From Tatumella morbirosei (GTDB lineage Bacteria; Pseudomonadota; Gammaproteobacteria; Enterobacterales; Enterobacteriaceae), in assembly GCF_000757425.2 (NCBI RefSeq), contig NZ_JPKR02000004.1:186001-250000 (forward strand): a stretch of DNA of 64,000 nucleotides, read 5' to 3'. Shown here piece after piece: positions 27,789-36,831 of this stretch. A program made the position numbers and the translations under genes. A model generated the notes under the pieces. It saw only the letters and a program-made list of their open reading frames with translations. It did not search any database and was not told where the DNA came from. The number at the start of each line of letters is the position of its first letter. The stretch's first letter is position 1.

Positions 27789-28994
27789 TTAAACCGCTTC
27801 ATCCCGATATTTGAAGGAGAAGAGGAAAAGAATGGCGATCGCCGCTGCCGCAACGGCAGGTATCCACCAGAATGTTGCCCAGTTTTCTGCTGACCCCTGA
27901 CCGGCAACAAGGTGGTTATAAAGCGTGCCCGAAATCTGCGACCCCAGCAGCATACCGACGCCGTAGGTGAACATCACCACCATGCTCTGCGCCTGACCCT
28001 TAACCTTTTCGCCGGCGATACGGTCGGTATAGATAAATCCCACCACGAAGAAGAAGTCATAGCAGACGCCGTGCAACAGAATGCCGAGGTATATCAGCGC
28101 GCGACCTTCCTCACCCATCCCCAGGGCAAACAGCGCATAGCGCACGAACCAGGCTAGCATGCCCACCAGTAGCATGTACTTCACGCCCAGACGACGGAAG
28201 AGCAGGGGAATTACCAGCATGAAGAAAATTTCAGACATCTGGCCGAAGGACATGACAGAACTGACATTGGTGACACCGGCGTCAGCCAGCCATGATGCGG
28301 TGTAGGCGTAATAGGTACCCAGGGGAATAGAGATCAGCGTAGCGCAGAGCGCGAATACGAAAAAGTGGCGGATTTTTAGTAAAGCAAACGCATCCGCACA
28401 GAATAGATCCCGCAATTTCAGGGGGATCCCTCTGGCCGGTGCAGGAGTGTGCGGTAGCGTCAGGCTATAAATAGCCAGCGCCACGGAGCAGATAGCCGCG
28501 ACGGTAAAGACGGAAGTGCTTGCGGAGATGCCCGCGAAACCGATAAACAGCCCAGCCACAATCCAGCCGATCGTTCCGAACACGCGCACCAGCGGGAAAC
28601 TTTTGTCGCTGCTGGCCAGGCTGTGAAAGGCAATGTTATTGGCCAGCGCCAGCGTAGGCATGAAGCACAGTGTGTAGCCAAACAGCAGAGCAATCAGCAG
28701 CGCACCATTTTCCGCCATTAGCGCTTCTGGGACAAACCAAAGGATCACTGCGCCAGCGAGGTTCATGACTGCCATCACCTTCTGGGAAGGAAAGAATCTA
28801 TCCACCAGCATTCCCAGTACAAAAGGGGAAAGGATGGAGGCGATGGGGCCGGCGGAAAATGCGTCACCAATAAGTAATGACATGTTGTGCTGTGCCATCA
28901 CCAGTCCGAGTGTGACCGACCAGCTTCCCCAGATAAAAAACTGCATGAACATCATTAAAGAAAGACGGGGAATGAGTAATTTCTGTTGTTTCAT
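27789..28994 (-). CDS. NupG-like MFS transporter (nucleoside:H+ symporter family)
   Basis: A 401-residue 12-helix transporter. The N-terminal LSLMMFMQFFIWGSWSVTLG and the FGTIGWIVAG segment are characteristic of the NHS family (NupG, XapB, YegT). The ATG at 28994 behind GGAGGGG is chosen over one 11 codons upstream. It is the first gene of the operon transporter - isomerase - dehydrogenase and lies directly behind two palindromic operators. By family it imports a nucleoside or a sugar-like relative. Confidence 0.88.
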   Translation of the reverse strand: MKQQKLLIPRLSLMMFMQFFIWGSWSVTLGLVMAQHNMSLLIGDAFSAGPIASILSPFVLGMLVDRFFPSQKVMAVMNLAGAVILWFVPEALMAENGALLIALLFGYTLCFMPTLALANNIAFHSLASSDKSFPLVRVFGTIGWIVAGLFIGFAGISASTSVFTVAAICSVALAIYSLTLPHTPAPARGIPLKLRDLFCADAFALLKIRHFFVFALCATLISIPLGTYYAYTASWLADAGVTNVSSVMSFGQMSEIFFMLVIPLLFRRLGVKYMLLVGMLAWFVRYALFALGMGEEGRALIYLGILLHGVCYDFFFVVGFIYTDRIAGEKVKGQAQSMVVMFTYGVGMLLGSQISGTLYNHLVAGQGSAENWATFWWIPAVAAAAIAILFLFSFKYRDEAV

Positions 28995-29046
28995 TGTCCC
29001 CTCCGTACCCGTGAACGATGTAGCCATATAATCCTCACACTCTAAA

Positions 29047-29058
29047 GTAATCGATTAC
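29047..29058. promoter_or_regulatory. LacI-type operator, promoter-proximal copy
   Basis: Perfect 12-bp palindrome GTAATCGATTAC, about 55 bases upstream of the NupG-like start codon. It has the central CG and dyad typical of LacI/GalR operators and recurs 31 bases away. Confidence 0.75.
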
Positions 29059-29074
29059 ATTTTTGAATGCCTAT

Positions 29075-29092
29075 AAAGTAATCGATTACTTT
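29075..29092. promoter_or_regulatory. LacI-type operator, upstream copy
   Basis: Perfect 18-bp palindrome AAAGTAATCGATTACTTT containing the same 12-bp core as 29047-29058. The centres are 31 bp apart, about three helical turns, so two dimers would sit on the same DNA face. Confidence 0.8.
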
Positions 29093-29517
29093 AAAGGTTT
29101 CCGTCAGGGGGATCACAGATTGCGTTTAATCATCTGGCTACCGGAGTACATGTTCAACTTCGTGATGAATGCAGGAACAGATATCTATCATATTTCTGAG
29201 GTTAATTTTATCCATGGCAGATGTTCTGCAATGGGATGCCCCATCATCATGTTTTTTAATTAAAAATTTGCGGCCCGGGTGAATACACTGCATTGAACCA
29301 ATAAGTTACTATCAATACCACCAGGGATATCAAGGGGGGTAATGAATACTTCATATTCATCATAAAGTATCAGATAAGCGGGTAATGGCTTGGTTAACTA
29401 TTTTTACCTTGTTACTCATTTTCATTGGTTAAACTCGTAGTAAGACTATCATCTACAGCAAACCCATAATAATGCTATATCACCCGGCAGCGGAGCCGGG
29501 TGACATATGCATAGGTG
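29093..29517. other. Non-coding stretch between the LacI-controlled operon and the aldehyde dehydrogenase gene
   Basis: About 425 bases of A+T-rich sequence with no recognisable gene. A hairpin CACCCGGC-AGCGGA-GCCGGGTG (29481-29502), placed 16 bases beyond the aldehyde dehydrogenase stop, may end that minus-strand transcript although no U-tract follows. Confidence 0.4.
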
Positions 29518-31011
29518 TTATTCGCGGAATTCAAACCAGGTGGTTTTTAATTTGGTGAATTTATCAAAAGCATGCAATGACAGATCACGGCCGAATCCTG
29601 ACTGACGATTACCGCCGAAAGGCACGGTAACATCCAGTGCATCAACGGTATTCACCGAAACCGTCCCGGCGTTCAGTTTCCGGGCGACCCGGTGGGCCTG
29701 ATGAAGATCATCCGACCATATCGATGCAGCAAGAGCGTAGATATGGTTATTAGCCAGTTCAATAGCTTCTTCCTCACTGTCAAAGACTTTAACTGCTAGT
29801 ACCGGCCCGAAAACTTCATCACGCCATAAAGCCATATCCTCGCTGGTCACCTCAATCACGGTGGGAGCAATGTAATTTGCTACCGTTTCAATTTCTACCT
29901 GCTCACCACCGGCTCGAAGAATACCCCCCTGTTCAATGGCGGTATGAATAAAGTTCAGTACCTTATCTTTGTGTGTAGCTGAGACCATTGCACCCATCTT
30001 CGAATTGGGGTTTAGCGGATGAGAGGGCTGCCAGAGTGCGAGTTGTCCGAGAAGTTTTTCCATAAATTCAGGATAGATGCTGCGTTCGACTAATAATCTG
30101 GAGTTAGCAGAACAGACTTCTCCCTGATTAAAGCAGATTCCGAATGCCGCTTTCTCGGCAGCCAGTTCGAGGTCCCGACAACCGGACATAATAATATTGG
30201 CGCTTTTCCCGCCGCATTCCAGCCATACCTGTTTCAGATTGGACTTGCCTGAATATTCCATAAAAGCTTTTCCAACCGCGGTCGAACCGGTAAAGGTAAT
30301 GACATCAATATCCTGGTGTAATCCCAGTGCGGCACCGGTTTCCACCCCAAGCCCGGTAACGACATTCAAAACACCAGCCGGAAGTCCTGCTTCTAAAGCC
30401 AGTTCCGCTAATTTTAATGCAGTGAAAGGTGAGTGTTCAGAAGGCTTCAGTATCACACTGTTACCAGCCGCTAATGCCGGACCGATTTTCCATGCAGCAA
30501 TATCCAGTGGGAAATTCCAGGGGACAATCGCAGCAACCACGCCAACAGGTTCGCGGGTGATCGTAGCCAGAGTCCCGGGGCGTGTCGGGGCAACTTCGTC
30601 ATAAATTTTATCAATGCTTTCGGCGTACCAGGAGATGACGTGGGCAGCACCCGGAATATCAATGTTAAAGGCATCCTCTACCGGTTTTCCCATACTGACA
30701 CTCTCCAGGAGAGCCAGTTCTTCCCGGTGTTCCAGCATCAGTTCTGCCAGCCTTTGCAGCACTGCTTTTCGATGCGACCGGGGGGATTCCGACCAGAAAC
30801 CTGAATGAAATGCCTGGCGGGCCGAGCTCACTGCCAGGTCTACATCATCAGACTGACAAGCGGTGACTTCAGCCAGTAACTTATTACTGGCCGGATTAAT
30901 GACTTCGTAGGTTTTCCCGGTTTTAGCCAACCAGGGGCGACCATCAATGATCGAGTGGCTGATAAATTTTTGTTTGTTTAGCAGGGTTTGCCAGTAATCA
31001 CGATTATGCAT
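29518..31011 (-). CDS. NAD(P)-dependent aldehyde dehydrogenase (PuuC/betaine-aldehyde-like)
   Basis: A 497-residue ALDH resembling PuuC (gamma-glutamyl-aminobutyraldehyde dehydrogenase) in length and motifs. WNFPLD (N166), the general base in LECGGKS (E265), the nucleophile in NQGEVCSANS (C300) and the closing PFGGNRQSGFGRD are all intact. Its start overlaps the end of the GMC oxidoreductase gene by eight bases, so the two are translationally coupled: alcohol to aldehyde to acid. The substrate is not evident; the order permease - alcohol oxidase - aldehyde dehydrogenase resembles choline or amino-alcohol oxidation. Confidence 0.9.
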   Translation of the reverse strand: MHNRDYWQTLLNKQKFISHSIIDGRPWLAKTGKTYEVINPASNKLLAEVTACQSDDVDLAVSSARQAFHSGFWSESPRSHRKAVLQRLAELMLEHREELALLESVSMGKPVEDAFNIDIPGAAHVISWYAESIDKIYDEVAPTRPGTLATITREPVGVVAAIVPWNFPLDIAAWKIGPALAAGNSVILKPSEHSPFTALKLAELALEAGLPAGVLNVVTGLGVETGAALGLHQDIDVITFTGSTAVGKAFMEYSGKSNLKQVWLECGGKSANIIMSGCRDLELAAEKAAFGICFNQGEVCSANSRLLVERSIYPEFMEKLLGQLALWQPSHPLNPNSKMGAMVSATHKDKVLNFIHTAIEQGGILRAGGEQVEIETVANYIAPTVIEVTSEDMALWRDEVFGPVLAVKVFDSEEEAIELANNHIYALAASIWSDDLHQAHRVARKLNAGTVSVNTVDALDVTVPFGGNRQSGFGRDLSLHAFDKFTKLKTTWFEFRE

Positions 31012-32647
31012 AGGTATTTTCCTGTTGGCTGGTAGTCACCGAAGATATCTGGTTGATAATCATGCTGGCAGCGCGTTCCCCAATCATAATTGAAGGGGCA
31101 TTGGTATTACCGCTGATAAGCGTGGGCATAATGGATGCGTCTGCTATTCGTAAATTATCTACTCCGTATACCTTAAGAGTCTCCGGGTTAACGACGCTCA
31201 TTTCGTCGCGACCCATTTTGCAGGTACCTACCGGATGGAAAACGGTGGCGCAATACTCTTTGACATACTGATGTAATTGCTCGTCAGTCTGAATATGTTT
31301 ACCTGGCAACATCTCTTCGCCACGAAACGCATTAAATTCCGGTTGAGAAAGAATATTTCTTGCTGTTTTTATGCCTTCAACCAATACGTTGGCATCATAG
31401 GGGTCTGCAAGGAAATTAAAATCAATGGCAATTTTCCCGTCACGTTGTAAATGTAATGCACCAATCGATTTTGGTCGCAATACACAGGTATGAATAGCGA
31501 AGCCGTGTCCCCATTCAAACAGGCGTCCACGATGGCTGCGATAACCAGGTACAAAATGAAACTGAATATCAGGTTCACCATCACTCAGTTTTGTGCTGGC
31601 AAATCCACCGGCTTCTACGTAGTTGGTCGTCAGCCAGCCTTTGCGGCGCATAAGGTAACTGAAAGGGGAAGTCAGAATCGGTTTCCATGCTGCAAACGAA
31701 AAACCCAGTGTCATTGGATTTTTGCTACGCACAGTGACCAGACCATCAAGATGGTCCTGCAGATTTCTCCCGACTCCTGGCAGAGGGTGTACCACGGGGA
31801 TACCGGCAGCTTCCAGTTCTGCAACCGGTCCAATCCCCGATTTCATTAAGATATGCGGTGAACTAATGGAACCTGCTGAGAGAATGACTTCATGACGGCA
31901 AAGAAATGTTGTGGGCTGGGCACTGCCCTCTTCGATAACAGAAACCCCTCTGACTGTTTTGCCTTCAATAATCAACTTCTGCACAGTGCAACCGGTCTTC
32001 ACTGTCAGATTACTGCGTTCCAGCTGAGGATGTAAAAAAGCGCGATAGCTTGATAAACGCTTACCCTCCTTTTGAGTGACATTATAGATGCCAACGCCCG
32101 CCAGAGATTTACCATTGAAATCATTGTTTTCAGCTAATCCTGAGCGTTTGCCAGCGGCAACGAACAGTTTAGACAGTGGATTCGGATCACGGGGCTTATC
32201 AACCAATAATTCGCCATCAAAACCATGAAAATCAGGATCCTGCGATAATAAATTCTTTTCTGAAAGTTTGAACCATGGAAGGACACTGTCCCAGCCCCAG
32301 TCATCACAACCTTGTTTTTTCCAGTTATCATAGTCTGAAGGCAGGCCACGAATATAGATCATACTGTTCATGGATGAAGATCCACCCAGGGCTTTACCAC
32401 GAGGGACGTGAATGGTTCGTCCCCCTAAACGCGCTTGTGGCATAGAGTAAAAATTCCAACTGAACTTTTTGCTCTTATATAAAGTGATTGTTCCGGCAGG
32501 TGTCTGAATACGCGGTGTATCATCACGACTTCCTGCTTCAATAAGACAGATTTTCAGATCAGACTGCTGAGCCAGACGGGAAGCCAGTACCGAACCTGCG
32601 GAACCGCCGCCAATAATAATGTAGTCATAGGTCTCATTGTTGTTCAT
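31004..32647 (-). CDS. GMC-family FAD-dependent alcohol oxidoreductase (choline dehydrogenase-like)
   Basis: A 547-residue GMC flavoprotein. The FAD dinucleotide motif IIIGGGSAGSVLASRLA starts at residue 10, GMC signature 1 is PRGKALGGSSSMN (82-94), signature 2 lies in SAGSISSPHILMKSGIG, and the catalytic pair is H471 (FHPVGTC) with N514 (SGNTNAP). It oxidises primary alcohols to aldehydes and passes electrons to quinone or oxygen. It lies between an NCS1 permease gene and an overlapping ALDH gene. A paralogue of identical length is found at 59.3-60.9 kb. Confidence 0.9.
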   Translation of the reverse strand: MNNNETYDYIIIGGGSAGSVLASRLAQQSDLKICLIEAGSRDDTPRIQTPAGTITLYKSKKFSWNFYSMPQARLGGRTIHVPRGKALGGSSSMNSMIYIRGLPSDYDNWKKQGCDDWGWDSVLPWFKLSEKNLLSQDPDFHGFDGELLVDKPRDPNPLSKLFVAAGKRSGLAENNDFNGKSLAGVGIYNVTQKEGKRLSSYRAFLHPQLERSNLTVKTGCTVQKLIIEGKTVRGVSVIEEGSAQPTTFLCRHEVILSAGSISSPHILMKSGIGPVAELEAAGIPVVHPLPGVGRNLQDHLDGLVTVRSKNPMTLGFSFAAWKPILTSPFSYLMRRKGWLTTNYVEAGGFASTKLSDGEPDIQFHFVPGYRSHRGRLFEWGHGFAIHTCVLRPKSIGALHLQRDGKIAIDFNFLADPYDANVLVEGIKTARNILSQPEFNAFRGEEMLPGKHIQTDEQLHQYVKEYCATVFHPVGTCKMGRDEMSVVNPETLKVYGVDNLRIADASIMPTLISGNTNAPSIMIGERAASMIINQISSVTTSQQENTYA

Positions 32648-32662
32648 TAGTATCCCCTGTGA

Positions 32663-34063
32663 TTACTTAACAACTGAAGTTTGTGCGGAAGCCTGAGTAC
32701 GGCAGAGTAAATAATAAACAGGTGAAACCACCGCCAAACCAATAATCCAGGAGATATCTGCGCCTCCCAGCATATTAGCTGCCGGACCGGTATAAATAGC
32801 CGTTGACATAAAGGGGATCTCAACAACAATTCCAAGCAGATAACAAAAAATAGCTTTTGAGTTGAAATAGCCATATATCCCACCGTCCCGACGGAAAAAT
32901 GAAGGAACGTCATATTTCCCGTGAGCAACCAGATAGTAATCAACCAGATTAATTGCCGTCCAGGGGACCAGTACGTATAACAGCATAAGAATAAAATTGG
33001 TGTAATTTACCAGGAAGTTTTCCTGGCCATAAACGGCGATTAAAACTTCGATAAGTATGGTGATAATGGCGACTACAATACGGGAGCCGGAATGTGGTGA
33101 CCATTTTGGCAGGAATGTCTGACCAAGGGTGAGTGTACATAACACACCGCAATATAAATTCATTGCATTTGTAGCAGCAATACCCAGCGCAAAAACAATG
33201 ATAACTACTGAAGATAAGCCCCCGGTCATAGTCACAATGTTAGCAATTAAGTCACCGTTGACTATGCAAACAGAGACCAGAATCCCCAGAATCATTGGGA
33301 AGAATGAACCGAGCACGCAACCCAGATAACTACACCAAAACACGCTTTTTTCGCTAATGTCTTTTGGCATATAACGTGAGTAGTCCGATACATATGGGGC
33401 ATAGGCGAGCTGCCATAACGCGGCAATAGAAATAGCACCGAGGAAACCACTCAGGTTAAAACCATTTCGTGCAAAAAAATCGGTTGGCAGACCGTGAACG
33501 AAGATAATCCACCCAAAAGCGGCAACCAGAATAACCCCTGATACCCATGACATCACCTTGGTATAGGCATGAATAAGGTTATAACCGAAGGCACAGGCCA
33601 CCAGACTCAGCAGCGCAGAAATCAGAATGCCGGTATCTGTCGACACCGGGGTATAAATGGCATGGAGTGACTGCCCGCCCAGCACAAGGTTGGAAGCCAG
33701 AAACCCGATATACATAATAACGACCAGCGCAACTACCAGCACTGAGCCATAGGAACCAAATTGCCCGCGGGTTTGTACCATCTGTGGTACCCCCAGTTGC
33801 GGCCCCTGTGCGGAATGTAATGCCATAAACAAACCACCGGCGAGATTACCGATCAATACGGCAATAGTTGCCCAAATGAAAGACAGATGGAAAATGCTTA
33901 CCGCCAGAGCACCGGTAATAATCGTGAGCAACATGATGTTTGAACCAAACCAAATGGTAAAAAGATCCCGTGGTTTACCGTGGCGTTCATTGTCCGGAAT
34001 AGGCTGGATCGTGCTTAGTTCTATACTGGTAGCGACAGCATTATCTTTTGGGGGATTCGACAT
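32663..34063 (-). CDS. NCS1-family permease (cytosine/purine/allantoin transporter type)
   Basis: A 466-residue, about 12-helix inner-membrane transporter. FTIWFGSNIMLLTIITGAL, GPQLGVPQMVQTRGQFG and the helix with AYAPYVSDYSRYMP are standard NCS1 signatures. Characterised members import nucleobases, hydantoins, allantoin or related N-heterocycles with H+ or Na+. First gene of the permease - GMC - ALDH operon (15-base gap to the GMC gene), so its substrate is probably the alcohol oxidised by the following enzymes. Confidence 0.88.
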   Translation of the reverse strand: MSNPPKDNAVATSIELSTIQPIPDNERHGKPRDLFTIWFGSNIMLLTIITGALAVSIFHLSFIWATIAVLIGNLAGGLFMALHSAQGPQLGVPQMVQTRGQFGSYGSVLVVALVVIMYIGFLASNLVLGGQSLHAIYTPVSTDTGILISALLSLVACAFGYNLIHAYTKVMSWVSGVILVAAFGWIIFVHGLPTDFFARNGFNLSGFLGAISIAALWQLAYAPYVSDYSRYMPKDISEKSVFWCSYLGCVLGSFFPMILGILVSVCIVNGDLIANIVTMTGGLSSVVIIVFALGIAATNAMNLYCGVLCTLTLGQTFLPKWSPHSGSRIVVAIITILIEVLIAVYGQENFLVNYTNFILMLLYVLVPWTAINLVDYYLVAHGKYDVPSFFRRDGGIYGYFNSKAIFCYLLGIVVEIPFMSTAIYTGPAANMLGGADISWIIGLAVVSPVYYLLCRTQASAQTSVVK

Positions 34064-34559
34064 TAAAGTTATCTCAACATAGTCATTTGCAGGCTTGCCA
34101 CATGGCTGTGGTTATCACACCCGTAATTTGCCAAGGGTGAAAATAACGTTCTTTGGATAGTGCAACAGATGGCTATTGAGAGAAATTAAGAAAAACATAA
34201 GCAACGGATATAAAAATAAGATACAGACCTGTCTGATAAGTTTTATTTTCATCGATAAGCAGCAATCGCACCAGGATAATGCAATGCACTATTCAATACC
34301 TAATATGATGATTTTCCTCAGAATAAAAATATTATTGAAGTTGTCATGCATTATTTGGGGGCAATCAGACGGAGTTCTGACTCATATCAACAGGGAGTGA
34401 TATTTTTATTTAAAAGGCTTTTGCCGGTTAAAATGTCGGTCATTAACCAGAATGCCGAAATTTTCATTAATATTTTCCTTATCAGGAGATAATACTGATA
34501 GTGTAATACAGCGATCATGGTTTAACTGTCGGTGATATATTCATAAGCTAAGGTGTTTT
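34064..34559. promoter_or_regulatory. Divergent intergenic region, NCS1 operon versus hydroxypyruvate isomerase-like gene
   Basis: 496 bases, strongly A+T rich in the middle. It must hold promoters for both directions. No palindrome or sigma-54-type element stood out, and the short ORFs in it are not protein-like. Confidence 0.35.
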
Positions 34560-35363
34560 ATGGCTCATTCATTAAAGTTTAGCGCTAACCTGAAATGGCT
34601 GTTTACCGAACTTCCTGTTGAGCAGCGTTATGATGCCGCGGCAGCGGCCGGTTTTAAGGCCGCAGAATTTGCCTGGCCTTATGACTACCCTGTTTCATTT
34701 TTCCGTGAACTGTTGGCAAATAGCGGGTTACAGCAGGTACTGATTAATACCCCCGTCGGTGCGGCGGGTTCAGTGAAAGCTTCCGGTCAGGCTTGTCACC
34801 CCGACAGCGTGGCTGCGTTTATCGCAGATATGGAGAAGGCTATCGAATATGCTTCCGGCCTCAGTTGCAGGACCATTCATCTTCAGTCTGGTATCCGCCA
34901 GCCGGGGATCAGTGATGAGGCTTGCTACGCTACTCTGGTGGAAAATGTCAGTACTGCCGCTGAACTGGCCGCGAGGGAGAATATCGAACTGGTTCTGGAG
35001 GCGATGAACCCCCATGATAACCCACAATTTATTCTCCATACTCAGCAACAGGCGCTGTCTGTAATTCAGGATTCCGGAGCGGGCAACGTCAAATTGCTGT
35101 TCGATTTTTACCATACTCAGAGAAGTGAAGGAGATGTCACGGCCAAATTACGCCGCTTCATTCCGCATATCCGGCATGTGCAGATTGCCGACTCACCAGG
35201 CCGTAATGAGCCTGGCAGTGGTGAGCTCAACTGGAATTTTATTTTCGATGCGCTGGTGGATGTCGGGTATCAGGGGTGGGTAGGATGCGAATACCGGCCA
35301 TTAACTAATACCCGTGACGGACTTGCATGGAGAAAGCTTTTCCCGCTGGCTGATAGTTTTTAG
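34560..35363 (+). CDS. Hydroxypyruvate isomerase/OtnI-like TIM-barrel enzyme
   Basis: A 267-residue protein of the Hyi/OtnI branch of xylose-isomerase-like barrels. MAHSLKFSANLKWLFTEL at the N terminus is characteristic; metal and acid/base residues are in LVLEAMN, LFDFYHTQ, RHVQIADSPGR and VGCEYRP. Hyi interconverts hydroxypyruvate and tartronate semialdehyde, while OtnI isomerises 2-oxo-tetronates. Neither the glyoxylate carboligase nor the OtnC/OtnK partners are nearby, so the exact reaction is open. It is transcribed alone, divergent from the NCS1 operon. Confidence 0.85.
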   Translation: MAHSLKFSANLKWLFTELPVEQRYDAAAAAGFKAAEFAWPYDYPVSFFRELLANSGLQQVLINTPVGAAGSVKASGQACHPDSVAAFIADMEKAIEYASGLSCRTIHLQSGIRQPGISDEACYATLVENVSTAAELAARENIELVLEAMNPHDNPQFILHTQQQALSVIQDSGAGNVKLLFDFYHTQRSEGDVTAKLRRFIPHIRHVQIADSPGRNEPGSGELNWNFIFDALVDVGYQGWVGCEYRPLTNTRDGLAWRKLFPLADSF

Positions 35364-35494
35364 GCAGGACAAATGCCTGAATCACTCCGCTCTGTCACTA
35401 CGTCATTGTACTTCCTGCATGTTGACAGTAAAGCCGGTAAGACTTTGTCTGCCACAGCACCATATTACCGGGTGACGATTCCGGTAAATCCGGG

Positions 35495-35523
35495 GTAAAC
35501 GGTGCAGGGGAGAATCTGCACCG
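35495..35523 (-). terminator. Probable terminator of the efeUOB operon
   Basis: Arms CGGTGCAG/CTGCACCG with an eight-base loop, followed on the minus strand by TTTAC, about 40 bases beyond the efeB stop. Confidence 0.5.
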
Positions 35524-35562
35524 TTCGGCGGGGTAGAGGGTGATTCGCAGCCAGAGTGACAG

Positions 35563-36828
35563 TCAGGCAAACAGCTGAGCTCCAATATATTCGCCTTCTG
35601 CCGGCGCCGGAGGAATAAAGAAAATTCCGGACCCGATATGCGAGATATATTCATTCAGCGCATCGGCGGCACCGAGTCGGGTTTGCAGCGCTTCAAAATG
35701 GGCCGGATCTTTCTGATAGCTGATAAACAGTAAACCGGCATCAAGCATTCCCAGGTTATTTATGCCATCGGTATAGTTATACGAACGGCGCAGAATCCGG
35801 ATTCCCTGGTTGTTCTCATGGGCGGCCAGGCTGATATGTGCCGTCATTGGGATGACCGGAGTCCCGTCGCTCTCTTTTTTGTGAAAATCCGGGGTATCGA
35901 ACTCTTTTTCGCCACTTAACGGAGCCCCGGAGACTTTATGCCGGCCAAAAACGGCATTCTGATCGCTGACGCGGTCGGTATCCCAGTTTTCGATGTGCAT
36001 TTTAATTTTGCGCACCACCTGGTAGGTCCCCTGTTGTTGCCAGGCAGGGCCGCCGTCGTTAATCCAGACAAATTTATTGAAGTCACTTTGCTCTGTCAGG
36101 TTGCGGGTACCATCCTTAAAACCAAACAGGTTGCGTGGTGTTGACTGGTTTTTCCCGGCCGAAGCCCGGCCAAACCCCAGCACTGACCAGCGGGTAGCTG
36201 CCGCTCCGGTATCCTTGGCGATTCGCGCCAGATTACGGATAGCATGATAGGCGACCTGCGGGTCATCGGCACAGGCTTGCAGGGAAAGATCGCCACCACT
36301 CAGTGCCGGTTGCAGGTTATCACTGGGCAGTTCGGCCAGCTCCCGCATTAACGGTGGCTTATGTTGTTGCAGACCATAAGTATCGCTGAAGATACGCGGC
36401 CCTAACCCGACGGTGACGGTCAGTGACGCCGGAGCAAGATCGAGAGCCTCGCCGGTATCCATACCAATTCCGCTGTTTCTTTGGGGTTCGACCTGGCCAA
36501 TAATCTCACCGGCCATCATTTGGGCGATAGCCGCCGACCAGCGCGCCAGCAAAATCTGCAGATCACGCGGGTTCTGGCTGGTCATATCAAAGGTCATAAA
36601 CATGACATGACGCTGAGGCGGGGTCGTCACTCCGGCCTGACCGCCATGGCCATAAAAAGCATGTTGCTGTGAAAGGTCGACCCGATCTTCCGGGTCGGCT
36701 TTCGCGGCGGCTGCATTCTGAGCAGCCGCAACGCCGGGCAGGGCCAGTGCACTGGCCACCGCTCCTTTCAACAGATGACGGCGTGAAACACTCGTGGTAT
36801 CACGCTTCGCAAACTGTTTGTCCTTCAT
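35563..36828 (-). CDS. efeB: Deferrochelatase/peroxidase EfeB
   Basis: A 421-residue dye-decolourising-type heme peroxidase exported by Tat (SRRHLLKGAVASALALPGVAAA near the N terminus). The DyP motif GFKDGTRN and a later histidine-bearing TAHISLAAHE segment supply the heme pocket. EfeB is the periplasmic heme enzyme of the EfeUOB ferrous iron system and has been proposed to extract iron from heme. Last gene of efeUOB, three bases after efeO. Confidence 0.96.
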   Translation of the reverse strand: MKDKQFAKRDTTSVSRRHLLKGAVASALALPGVAAAQNAAAAKADPEDRVDLSQQHAFYGHGGQAGVTTPPQRHVMFMTFDMTSQNPRDLQILLARWSAAIAQMMAGEIIGQVEPQRNSGIGMDTGEALDLAPASLTVTVGLGPRIFSDTYGLQQHKPPLMRELAELPSDNLQPALSGGDLSLQACADDPQVAYHAIRNLARIAKDTGAAATRWSVLGFGRASAGKNQSTPRNLFGFKDGTRNLTEQSDFNKFVWINDGGPAWQQQGTYQVVRKIKMHIENWDTDRVSDQNAVFGRHKVSGAPLSGEKEFDTPDFHKKESDGTPVIPMTAHISLAAHENNQGIRILRRSYNYTDGINNLGMLDAGLLFISYQKDPAHFEALQTRLGAADALNEYISHIGSGIFFIPPAPAEGEYIGAQLFA

Positions 36829-36831
36829 GAC

